Notes under the pieces: generated by a model
The model's database searches: none
Told to the model about the DNA's origin: nothing
The model's input: the letters and a program-made list of their open reading frames with translations, nothing else
NCBI RefSeq assembly: GCF_001610955.1
Contig: NZ_CP014335.1
Span: 1,157,001-1,221,000 of the forward strand
Reading direction: 5' to 3'
DNA: 64,000 nucleotides
Origin: Geobacillus thermoleovorans
GTDB lineage: Bacteria > Bacillota > Bacilli > Bacillales > Anoxybacillaceae
Part shown: piece after piece, positions 49,709-57,634 of the stretch
Position numbering within the stretch: the stretch's first letter is position 1
How the letters are laid out: each line of letters opens with the position of its first letter
Program-made: the position numbers and the translations under genes

Positions 49709-50460
49709 GTGCGACCTGTTGCTGACTGAAGTATGGCGGAAACGCCGTGCGAAAAGTCAGCGGGACTGAGCATGAGTAGGTCCTAACTGCATCACCGAGA
49801 GCTCGGTGAAAATCCGAGACGGGAATGAAGGTTGGCATTCCCGCCCTAATACCCCGACGTGCGGTCATGGTGCGCAACATGGCTGTACGAAGCTCGGAGA
49901 GGACGGCGAAAAGCAGACCTGAGAAGCGGTTAGCGAAGTAGCCGGGGGTCCATAAAGCTCCTATGGCTAGAGAACGCATAGCGTTGGAACGAACCACCGG
50001 AAGTACGGCTCGTAAGGCGTGGGGCGCCGAAAAAAGAAGGCGCTCACCTCCTAAGTGAGGTTCAGCCCTGGATGAGGTATTCGTGTTTGCCGAGTCTGGA
50101 TTGATCCCGTAGAGGATCTTTGCCTTGAGCCCTCCAACCATGGGCAGAAAGGCGGCTGACGGGTCAGAGGTGGAGCCTAAGGGAGCATGCAAGGATAGGT
50201 GATGCGGTACAGGTGAACCACCCCAGCGGATGCCAAGGGATGCGCATCCCGATGCCGCTAAGCAGGAGGAAATGACTGCTGAAGGGGTGGGGCAGCAGCC
50301 CGTAGTAGTGATGAAGCAGGGTAACTCCTGCGGAGCGAAGGGGCATAGTCGAGTACCCTAGGTTACTAACCCAGACAATGATTAGGAAGCCGTGAGGAAA
50401 TCCGTAAGGGTTTCGGTGAGCAAAACTGACTAAAAACGTGTATGGTACAAATCCGCTAGA
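49709..50460 (+). ncRNA. group II intron ribozyme, domains I-III and start of IV
   Basis: About 750 nt of structured RNA between the 5' splice site and the maturase gene. It contains many short GC-rich complementary segments (for example GGAATGAAGG / GGCATTCCCG-type pairings) and no long ORF. Exact helices and exon-binding sites were not worked out. Confidence 0.8.
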
Positions 50461-50543
50461 AAGGATTTGATACTATCAACCAAACGTTTCAAGAACTAAT
50501 CATTCCTAGGTCGGAGCAGGAATTCCGCGACCTACAAGACAAG

Positions 50544-52358
50544 ATGTACGCCATTACAAAGGAATGTCTGGAAAAAGGTGATGTTCCAAGATTTAAGGGA
50601 TTGGTCGAAATAGCAAGCAGCGATGTCGTGATCGTATCCGCCATTCACAAAATCAAATCAAACCAAGGAAATAGTACAGCGGGTACAGATGGGAAAACCA
50701 TCAGCGACATACTAACGCTGAACTATGACGAAGCGATAAACTTCGTTAAAAGATGCTTTAAGAAATATACACCTAACCCGATCAGAAGGGTCCATATCCC
50801 AAAACCCGGGAAAAAGGAAAAGAGACCTTTAGGCATTCTGACGATCGCAGACCGAATAATCCAAGAATGTGTGAGGATGGTCATTGAACCAATTCTTGAA
50901 GCACAATTTTTTCAACACTCATATGGGTTCAGACCCTACCGAGACGCAAAACAAGCCATCGAAAGATGTGTATTTATATGTAACCGAATAGGGTACAATT
51001 GGGTGATAGAGGGAGATATAAAAGGTTTCTTCGATAACGTGAACCACACTATCCTGATCAAGCAGCTTTGGCACATGGGTATACGTGATAGACGAATGCT
51101 CATGATTATCAAAGCCATGCTGAAAGCAGGAGTTATAAAAGAAACCAAGATAAATGAAATGGGCACGCCACAAGGTGGAATTATCTCCCCACTATTAGCC
51201 AATGTGTATCTTCATAAACTCGACCAATGGATAACAAGAGAATGGGAAGAGAAGAAAATGCGAAATGGTACAACCATTCGCACGGCAAAATACAAGTCCC
51301 TCCGAGATCACTCAACAATAACCAAACCAGAGTTCTACGTAAGATACGCAGACGACTGGATACTGTTCACCAATAGCAGGGGGAATGCCGAAAAATGGAA
51401 ATATCGAATCAAGAAATATCTAAAAGAAAACCTTAAACTTGAACTATCCGATGACAAAACACTCATAACCAACATTAAGAAGAAACCAATGAAATTCCTA
51501 GGTTTCAAAATTAAAATGATACCACACGGTAAAGGTGGAAAATACATCGGATACGCGAGTGCAGACACGGAAAAAATTAAAGGGAAAGTTGAACAGATCA
51601 GGAAAGATCTGCGTAAACTAAAATTCGCCACGAATCAAGAATGGCTTATAACGGACATCAACCGAATTAACAGTAAAATTAGAGGTATCATTAATTATTA
51701 CTCAAGTGCTCCTAGCGTCAACAGAGATGTAAGGCCATTTAAGGAAAAACTTAAATATGCGTCCTACAAAGCACTAAAGAGATATGGAGCGAAATGGATA
51801 CCTGCTAATCAATGCTACAACTTAGCACCCCTGTACCCAGATAGAACAGAACAAGTGCCTGCAATCAAAATAAATGGAAGATGGCTTGGTATAATGAGTA
51901 TTGGGTTCGCAACTTGGATTAAAACAAACCAGAAAAATCAGAAGGAAACACCATACACAGCGGAAGGAAGAAGAATTAGGCTTCAAAACACGGGTAAGAA
52001 GCCGCTGACCGTAAGAGCACAATGGTTATTAGACAGTGGTTACCTAAACCTAATTCAAGGAGTTAAGTCTAGTAAAATTTACAACTTCGAATTCTTCATG
52101 AATCGGTGTTATGCGTTTAACAGAGATAAAGGAAAATGTAAAATATGTGGTGACATTCTGCAGCCATTTAACACTAGAACCCACCATATCAATACGAAAC
52201 TTCCGCTGAACGAAATTAATAAGGTAAGCAATCTTGTAACGGTCTGCGACAAATGTCATACATTGATCCATTTAAAGGATCTAAGTGATGTCAACCTCAG
52301 TCGCTTAAAAACAAACGCAATAAGGAAACTCGAGGAATACAGAAAGTGCGTACACTAG
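50544..52358 (+). CDS. ltrA: Group II intron reverse transcriptase/maturase with HNH endonuclease
   Basis: 604 residues from the first ATG. RT domain with GTDGKT, RRVHIPKPGKKEKRPLG, GDIKGFFDNVNH, GTPQGGIISPLLAN and the catalytic YADD at about 268; RT7 KFLGFKI; maturase X domain about 360-500; C-terminal HNH zinc module (CKIC, HHI, CDKCH; about 530-575). It should promote splicing, target-DNA nicking and reverse transcription. Sequence resembling the family's N-terminus continues upstream of this ATG to 50460 without ATG, GTG or TTG, so the real start may be non-standard. Codon use is AT-rich, unlike neighbours. Confidence 0.93.
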   Translation: MYAITKECLEKGDVPRFKGLVEIASSDVVIVSAIHKIKSNQGNSTAGTDGKTISDILTLNYDEAINFVKRCFKKYTPNPIRRVHIPKPGKKEKRPLGILTIADRIIQECVRMVIEPILEAQFFQHSYGFRPYRDAKQAIERCVFICNRIGYNWVIEGDIKGFFDNVNHTILIKQLWHMGIRDRRMLMIIKAMLKAGVIKETKINEMGTPQGGIISPLLANVYLHKLDQWITREWEEKKMRNGTTIRTAKYKSLRDHSTITKPEFYVRYADDWILFTNSRGNAEKWKYRIKKYLKENLKLELSDDKTLITNIKKKPMKFLGFKIKMIPHGKGGKYIGYASADTEKIKGKVEQIRKDLRKLKFATNQEWLITDINRINSKIRGIINYYSSAPSVNRDVRPFKEKLKYASYKALKRYGAKWIPANQCYNLAPLYPDRTEQVPAIKINGRWLGIMSIGFATWIKTNQKNQKETPYTAEGRRIRLQNTGKKPLTVRAQWLLDSGYLNLIQGVKSSKIYNFEFFMNRCYAFNRDKGKCKICGDILQPFNTRTHHINTKLPLNEINKVSNLVTVCDKCHTLIHLKDLSDVNLSRLKTNAIRKLEEYRKCVH

Positions 52359-52397
52359 TAAAGTCTAGAGCGGATTAGTAACCGGGGTACTCGATGG

Positions 52398-52491
52398 AAC
52401 GCCGTGTGCGGGGAAACTCGCACGCACGGTGTGAAGCGGGGGAAAATAGCCCCTCCGGGTAATGCCGAGGGTGACTATTACCTATCGCTAT
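52398..52491 (+). ncRNA. group II intron domains V and VI
   Basis: Domain V: a hairpin from about 52398 to 52432 with stem GCCGTGTGCG / CGCACGCACGGT and a purine-rich loop. Domain VI: ATAGC (52446-52450) pairs GCTAT (52487-52491) and GGTAAT (52458-52463) pairs ATTACC (52477-52482), leaving A52484 as the candidate lariat branch point. Confidence 0.8.
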
Positions 52492-53246
52492 CGCTCGACC
52501 CCATCTATGCACAAAAATTAGGGGTCAATATCGATGAATTGCTGCTTTCCCAGCCTGACACGGGCGAGCAGGCGCTCGAAATCGCGGAAGCGCTCGTGCG
52601 AAGCGGCGCGGTCGATATTATCGTCATCGACTCGGTGGCGGCGCTTGTGCCGAAAGCGGAAATTGAAGGGGAGATGGGCGACGCCCATGTCGGCTTGCAA
52701 GCGCGGCTTATGTCCCAGGCGCTTCGCAAGCTGTCTGGCGCCATTAACAAATCGAAAACGATCGCCATCTTCATCAACCAAATTCGCGAAAAAGTCGGCG
52801 TCATGTTTGGCAATCCGGAAACGACGCCGGGCGGGCGGGCGCTCAAGTTTTACGCTTCCGTCCGCCTAGAGGTGCGCCGCGCCGAGCAAATTAAGCAAGG
52901 CAATGATATGGTCGGCAACAAGACGAAAATTAAAGTCGTCAAAAACAAAGTTGCGCCGCCATTTAAAACGGCTGACGTCGACATTATGTACGGCGAAGGC
53001 ATTTCCCGCGAAGGGGAAATTCTCGACATGGCGTCCGAATTGGACATCGTGCAAAAAAGCGGTTCGTGGTATTCGTACAAAGACGAGCGGCTTGGCCAAG
53101 GGCGGGAAAACGCGAAGCAATTTTTGAAGGAAAACCCGCACATCGCCGATGAGATCGCCCGCGCCATCCGCCAGCATTACGGCATCGACGTTGAAGAGGG
53201 AACGAGCGAACCGCAGCAAGACGGGTTCGGATTGCTTGAAGAATAA
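52492..53246 (+). CDS. recA: Recombinase RecA, 3' exon
   Basis: Completes codon 97 (CG of Ala) and encodes [13 protein letters not shown] onward to the end. It contains the Walker B region ([15 protein letters not shown]), loop L1 and L2 ([16 protein letters not shown]), and the C-terminal domain. No frame damage. An in-frame GTG at 52404 inside intron domain V opens a 280-codon frame into this exon, but it has no ribosome site. Confidence 0.95.
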
Positions 53247-53252
53247 CGGGAC

Positions 53253-53286
53253 AAGGCGTCCTGGCAAGCTGCCGGGGCGCCTTTTT
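53253..53286 (+). terminator. terminator after recA
   Basis: 13-bp stem (AAGGCGTCCTGGC with GCCGGGGCGCCTT, two G-T pairs), then a T5 tract. Confidence 0.92.
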
Positions 53287-53388
53287 CCATCCGTTCGGCC
53301 TGCCAAGGAGAGCGATAAGCCTAAAAAAGGACGGCGTGCGGAACGGTCTTGTTCCGTTGTCATCCTCTAGGCGCGTCGGTGTAATATC

Positions 53389-53417
53389 TTGACAATTCCT
53401 ATTGCCGCCTTTACAAT
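53389..53417 (+). promoter_or_regulatory. sigma-A promoter of rny
   Basis: Near-consensus TTGACA, 17 bp, TACAAT. Start point near 53425, leaving a leader of about 200 nt. Confidence 0.85.
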
Positions 53418-53424
53418 GAACATG

Positions 53425-53621
53425 TATATTTGTCCATACGCGCGGCAGGGCCATACGCCCGCCCGCTGCGGCGGACCGCCTTCGTGCGGAAGGCTGCGCG
53501 GGTCGATTGTGATGCCAAGCGACTGAGCTAATGGATTGAAAACGGGAATGTCCATCTGCGCCGGTCATGGCGGTGAGAAGAGAGAGCGAAAGGAAACCGA
53601 ACAGCAAGAGGAGGTGAAACG
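53425..53621 (+). promoter_or_regulatory. long GC-rich structured leader of rny
   Basis: About 200 nt without a convincing ORF. Several stable helices: GGGC/GCCC with loop CATAC inside GCGGC/GCTGC (53442-53469), then GCCTTC/GAAGGC with a GTGCG loop (53477-53493). The 3' half is purine-rich and ends in the GAGGAGGTG ribosome site. It may be a control element or an RNase Y target; the recA-rny gap otherwise holds only the recA terminator and this promoter. Confidence 0.5.
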
Positions 53622-55178
53622 ATGGGTTCGATCATCATCTCCGCTTTGCTTGCCTTAGTCATTGGTGCCGTTGTTGGCTTTTTTGTTCGCAAATCGATTG
53701 CCGAAGCGAAAATCGGCGGGGCGAAAGCCGCTGCCGAACAGCTGATTGAGGAGGCGAAACGCGAGGCGGACGCCTTGAAAAAAGAGGCGCTTCTCGAAGC
53801 GAAAGACGAGATTCATAAACTGCGTACGGAGGCGGAGCGTGATATCCGCGACCGGAGAAGCGAGCTCCAAAAACAAGAAAACCGCCTGATGCAAAAGGAG
53901 GAGAATCTCGACCGCAAAGATGAAGCGCTCAACAAACGTGAGGCGTTGCTTGAGGCAAAGGAAGAAGCGTTGAACGAAAGACAACAGCATATTGAACAAA
54001 TGGAAAGCAAAGTGGAAGCGCTCGTCAAACAACAACAAGCCGAACTTGAACGCATTTCCGGCCTGACGCGCGACGATGCCCGCCAGCTCATTTTAGAGCG
54101 CGTCGAGAAAGAGCTGTCGCATGAGATTGCGATGATGATCAAAGAGGCGGAAACGCGGGCGAAAGAGGAGGCAGACAAACGGGCAAAGGCGATTTTGTCG
54201 CTTGCCATCCAACGTTGCGCCGCCGACCATGTCGCCGAAACGACTGTTTCCGTCGTCAATTTGCCAAACGACGAAATGAAAGGGCGGATCATCGGGCGCG
54301 AAGGGCGGAACATCCGCACGCTCGAGACGTTGACCGGCATCGATTTGATCATCGACGATACGCCGGAAGCGGTCATTTTGTCCGGATTTGACCCGATTCG
54401 CCGCGAGACGGCGCGCATCGCGCTCGATAAGCTTGTGCAAGATGGCCGCATCCATCCAGCGCGCATTGAGGAAATGGTCGAAAAGGCGCGCCGCGAAGTG
54501 GATGAGCATATCCGCGAAGTCGGCGAACAGACGACGTTTGAAGTCGGTGTTCACGGCTTGCATCCGGATTTGATCAAAATTTTAGGGCGGCTCAAGTTCC
54601 GAACGAGCTACGGACAAAACGTCTTAAAACACTCGGTGGAAGTGGCGTTTTTAGCCGGACTGATGGCGGCCGAGCTTGGGGAGGACGAAATGCTGGCGCG
54701 CCGGGCCGGCTTGCTTCATGACATTGGCAAAGCGATCGACCACGAAGTCGAAGGAAGCCATGTGGAAATCGGCGTTGAGCTGGCGACGAAGTATAAAGAA
54801 CATCCGGTCGTCATCAACAGCATCGCTTCCCACCATGGCGATACGGAACCGACGTCGGTCATCGCTGTGCTCGTCGCGGCGGCCGATGCGCTGTCGGCGG
54901 CGCGGCCGGGAGCGCGCAGCGAAACGCTGGAAAACTATATCCGTCGTCTAGAGAAGCTTGAAGAAATCGCCGAATCGTACGAAGGCGTTGAAAAATCGTA
55001 CGCCATTCAAGCTGGGCGTGAAGTGCGCATTATGGTCAAACCAGATATGATCGACGATTTGGAAGCGCACCGGCTGGCGCGTGACATCCGCAAACGAATC
55101 GAAGAAGAGCTCGATTACCCGGGCCATATTAAAGTGACGGTCATCCGCGAAACGCGGGCGGTCGAATACGCGAAATAA
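53622..55178 (+). CDS. rny: Ribonuclease Y
   Basis: Membrane-anchored endoribonuclease that begins bulk mRNA decay. 518 residues: N-terminal membrane helix (about 3-21), a long Glu/Lys coiled coil (about 30-190), KH domain ([15 protein letters not shown]) and HD phosphohydrolase domain with the metal-binding HD of [10 protein letters not shown] at about 367. With PNPase and RNase J2 it gives this window three components of the RNA degradation machinery. Confidence 0.97.
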   Translation: MGSIIISALLALVIGAVVGFFVRKSIAEAKIGGAKAAAEQLIEEAKREADALKKEALLEAKDEIHKLRTEAERDIRDRRSELQKQENRLMQKEENLDRKDEALNKREALLEAKEEALNERQQHIEQMESKVEALVKQQQAELERISGLTRDDARQLILERVEKELSHEIAMMIKEAETRAKEEADKRAKAILSLAIQRCAADHVAETTVSVVNLPNDEMKGRIIGREGRNIRTLETLTGIDLIIDDTPEAVILSGFDPIRRETARIALDKLVQDGRIHPARIEEMVEKARREVDEHIREVGEQTTFEVGVHGLHPDLIKILGRLKFRTSYGQNVLKHSVEVAFLAGLMAAELGEDEMLARRAGLLHDIGKAIDHEVEGSHVEIGVELATKYKEHPVVINSIASHHGDTEPTSVIAVLVAAADALSAARPGARSETLENYIRRLEKLEEIAESYEGVEKSYAIQAGREVRIMVKPDMIDDLEAHRLARDIRKRIEEELDYPGHIKVTVIRETRAVEYAK

Positions 55179-55204
55179 AGTGGCTATTGCCACTTTCTTT
55201 TTTT
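55177..55204 (+). terminator. terminator after rny
   Basis: Perfect 8-bp stem AAAGTGGC / GCCACTTT, loop TATT, then CTTTTTTT. Confidence 0.9.
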
Positions 55205-55229
55205 GTGCGTAAAATAGGAGGGTATAACG

Positions 55230-55283
55230 ATGCGGAGATGGGCGCAAGGCGATATTTTTCGTTTAGAAAGGGATCAGGGATGA
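55230..55283 (+). CDS. 17-residue upstream ORF overlapping ymdB start
   Basis: ATG 7 nt after a perfect AGGAGGG (55217-55223), followed by 16 more codons (MRRWAQGDIFRLERDQG) and a TGA that overlaps the ymdB ATG (ATGA, 55280-55283). The ribosome site is better than that of ymdB itself. It looks like a leader peptide coupling ribosomes onto ymdB. Conservation was not tested. Confidence 0.45.
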   Translation: MRRWAQGDIFRLERDQG

Positions 55284-56074
55284 GAATTTTATTTATCGGC
55301 GACGTCGTCGGTTTGCCGGGGCAAAAAATGGTGGAGCACTATTTGCCAAGGCTGAAGGAAAAACATCGGCCGGACGTTGTTGTGATCAACGGCGAAAACG
55401 CCGCCGGCGGGAAAGGAATCACCGAACCGATTTACCGGGCGCTTCTCGCTTGGGGGGCTCATGTGATCACGTTGGGCAATCACGCATGGGACAAACGCGA
55501 TATTTTTGAGTTTATCGATCAGGCGAAGGCGTTGATTCGCCCGGCGAATTACCCGCCCGGCACACCGGGAAAAGGCATCGTCTTTGTGCCGACCGAGCAT
55601 GGCGAAGCGGCGGTCATCAATTTGCAAGGGCGGGCGTTTTTGCCGGCGATTGACTGCCCATTTCAAAAGGCGGACGAGCTGATCGCCGCCGCCTCCGCGC
55701 GCACGCCGGTCATCATCGTCGATTTCCATGCCGAGGCGACGAGTGAAAAACAGGCGATGGGCTGGTACTTAGACGGCCGCGTATCCGCGGTCATCGGCAC
55801 GCATACACACGTCCAGACGGCCGATAACCGCATTTTGCCAAGAGGGACGGCGTACATTACCGACGTTGGCATGACCGGTCCATACGACGGCATTTTAGGC
55901 GTCGATCGAGAGGCGGTGCTGCGCAAATTTTTAACCGGGCTGCCAGTTCGTTTCGACGTCAAGGAAGGACGAAGCCAATTGAATGCCGTCTTTGTTGATG
56001 TAGACGAAAAAAGCGGACGGGCGTTTCGCATTGAACGGTTGATCATTAACGATGACCACCCTTATTTTGAATAG
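55280..56074 (+). CDS. ymdB: Calcineurin-like metallophosphodiesterase YmdB
   Basis: 264 residues, the same as B. subtilis YmdB, which hydrolyses 2',3'-cyclic nucleotides and affects biofilm and nanotube formation. Binuclear metal motifs: GDVVG near the N-terminus, NGEN, GNHAWD, DFHAEATSEK and GTHTHVQTAD. AAAGGG lies 7 nt before the ATG; the longer upstream frame runs through the rny terminator and is not coding. Confidence 0.93.
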   Translation: MRILFIGDVVGLPGQKMVEHYLPRLKEKHRPDVVVINGENAAGGKGITEPIYRALLAWGAHVITLGNHAWDKRDIFEFIDQAKALIRPANYPPGTPGKGIVFVPTEHGEAAVINLQGRAFLPAIDCPFQKADELIAAASARTPVIIVDFHAEATSEKQAMGWYLDGRVSAVIGTHTHVQTADNRILPRGTAYITDVGMTGPYDGILGVDREAVLRKFLTGLPVRFDVKEGRSQLNAVFVDVDEKSGRAFRIERLIINDDHPYFE

Positions 56075-56113
56075 TCCATCTTTTAAAAATTTTTTAAAAT
56101 GTCCTCCTCCCAT

Positions 56114-56142
56114 GCAGGAATAGTTGTCGAAACAGTGAATAT
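56114..56142 (+). promoter_or_regulatory. sigma-H promoter of spoVS
   Basis: GCAGGAATA, 11 bp, AGTGAATAT matches the sigma-H consensus RNAGGAWWW-N11/12-RNNGAATWW at every defined position. spoVS is sigma-H dependent in B. subtilis. Confidence 0.85.
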
Positions 56143-56202
56143 AGTTACAATGAAGACCTTTTACCGAAATCATTTTCCAAGGAAACGAGGGAGGAGCTAG
56201 GA

Positions 56203-56463
56203 ATGGAAATATTAAAAGTTTCAGCAAAATCGAATCCGAACTCTGTAGCTGGTGCACTTGCCGGGGTGTTGCGCGAGCGCGGCGCAGCGGAAATTCAAGC
56301 GATCGGCGCAGGTGCATTGAACCAAGCCGTTAAAGCAGTAGCGATCGCACGAGGGTTTGTGGCACCGAGCGGCATGGACTTGATTTGCATTCCGGCGTTT
56401 ACGGATATTATCATCGACGGAGAAGAGCGGACAGCGATCAAATTGATTGTCGAACCTCGTTAA
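56203..56463 (+). CDS. spoVS: Stage V sporulation protein S
   Basis: 86 residues, Alba-like fold, almost invariant in the family: EILKVSAKSNPNSVAGALAGV and GALNQAVKAVAIARGFV. Required for spore coat assembly and engulfment timing. AGGGAGGAG precedes the ATG. Confidence 0.97.
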   Translation: MEILKVSAKSNPNSVAGALAGVLRERGAAEIQAIGAGALNQAVKAVAIARGFVAPSGMDLICIPAFTDIIIDGEERTAIKLIVEPR

Positions 56464-56487
56464 CTGGATGATCAGACAATGGCGGCT

Positions 56488-56534
56488 ATAACCTGTTGGC
56501 GCCTTCGGCTGCGAAGGCAGGCAGGTTATTTTTG
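56488..56534 (+). terminator. terminator after spoVS
   Basis: ATAACCTG / CAGGTTAT outer stem with an inner GCCTTC/GAAGGC hairpin, then TTTTT. Confidence 0.85.
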
Positions 56535-56555
56535 CTTTTTCAAGGGGGGAACGGA

Positions 56556-57479
56556 ATGATCTTCGATGCACATTGCGATGTGTTGATGAAGTTATGGCAA
56601 GATCGGTCTCTGTCGTTTTACGACGGAGCTTCGCTTCACGTCACTCTTTCCGGGATGGCGGAAGCAGGGGTGAAAGTGCAATGCTTTGCCATCTACATAC
56701 CGGAAACGGTGCCGGAGGAAGCCCGGTTCACTGTTGCGCTGGAGATGGTGGACATCTTCTTTGCCCGCATTATCGATGCGTTTCCGTCTGTGAAGTTCGT
56801 GCGGACGAGACGGGATATCGCCGCCCTTAAAAAAGAGGAAGTCGGCGCCATGTTGACGCTGGAAGGGTGCGACGCCATCGGCGTCAACCTTGTCAAGCTA
56901 AAGACGCTCCTCCGCCTCGGCGTCGCTTCCGTAGGGTTGACATGGAACTTCCCGAACGCTGTCGCTGACGGAGCGTGGGAGAAGCGCGGCGCCGGGCTGA
57001 CGGCGTTTGGCCGGCAAGTCGTTGCACTTCTTAATGAAGCAAAACGATGGGTCGATGTGTCCCACTTATCGGAGAAAGCGTTTTGGGATGTCATCGAGAT
57101 GGCTCGGTTCCCCATCGCTTCCCATTCCAACGTGCATCGTCTATGCCCACATCCACGCAACTTAACCGACGAGCAGATCAAAGCGTTGATCGAAAAAGAC
57201 GGCATGATCGGCATTAATTTCGTTCCGTATTTTTTGACGGCGAAGAAAAACGAGGCGATGATCGCTGATGTGCTTCGCCATCTCGACCATATATGCGCGC
57301 TCGGGGGGGAAAACAACGTCGGGTTTGGCTCCGACTTCGATGGCATCACGGAGACGGTCGCCGGCCTTGGAACGGTAAGGGAATATGCGCGGCTTGTCAA
57401 CGAGTTGTACAAGCATTACTCCACCGAGCAAGTATCCCGCTTTTTATTCGGCAACTTCTACGCCCATTTGCCGGAGTGA
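56556..57479 (+). CDS. Membrane dipeptidase (M19 family)
   Basis: Zinc dipeptidase of the renal-dipeptidase type, probably acting on dipeptides, possibly with D-residues. 307 residues from the ATG after AAGGGGGGA. Metal ligands DAHCD (N-terminus), LEGCDAI (Glu), SHLS and SHSNV (His), and GSDFDG are all present. No signal peptide. B. subtilis has tdh-kbl in this place, so this is a genus-specific replacement. Confidence 0.9.
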   Translation: MIFDAHCDVLMKLWQDRSLSFYDGASLHVTLSGMAEAGVKVQCFAIYIPETVPEEARFTVALEMVDIFFARIIDAFPSVKFVRTRRDIAALKKEEVGAMLTLEGCDAIGVNLVKLKTLLRLGVASVGLTWNFPNAVADGAWEKRGAGLTAFGRQVVALLNEAKRWVDVSHLSEKAFWDVIEMARFPIASHSNVHRLCPHPRNLTDEQIKALIEKDGMIGINFVPYFLTAKKNEAMIADVLRHLDHICALGGENNVGFGSDFDGITETVAGLGTVREYARLVNELYKHYSTEQVSRFLFGNFYAHLPE

Positions 57480-57585
57480 CGAATATCACTGAGTATCGGC
57501 TCTGCGTATCCTAGAATAGAAGACAGGGCATCCGCGGCGCCGGCTGAAAAAGGCGTTCAAAATGGTAGTTTCCTTGTCAGAAAAG

Positions 57586-57594
57586 TGGTACAAT
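57586..57594 (+). promoter_or_regulatory. extended -10 promoter of korAB
   Basis: TGGTACAAT, extended -10, 40 nt upstream of korA; weak -35. Confidence 0.5.
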
Positions 57595-57634
57595 AGTAGC
57601 GAAAGGCTGGAGTGAATATAAAGGGGTGTAATTC

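Larger units (their letters stand above)
49709..52491 (+). mobile_element. group II intron in recA
   Basis: 2783-bp ribozyme retroelement. The 5' end is GTGCG, the group II consensus. The 3' end ...GCTAT is set by the recA frame and by domain VI (branch A candidate 52484, seven nt before the end). The intron-encoded protein occupies 50544-52358, within domain IV. The element is AT-rich compared with the GC-rich host genes, a sign of later arrival. An intron in recA has been reported for Geobacillus kaustophilus; this looks like the same or a close relative. Confidence 0.95.

Noticed and set aside
52404..53246. Separate 280-codon gene starting inside the intron
   Set aside because: The frame begins in domain V without a ribosome site; from 52492 onward it is the recA 3' exon.
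56078..56102. AT-rich palindrome after ymdB (TTTTAAAAATTTTTTAAAA)
   Set aside because: Too weak a stem at growth temperature for a thermophile and without GC core; not called as a terminator.
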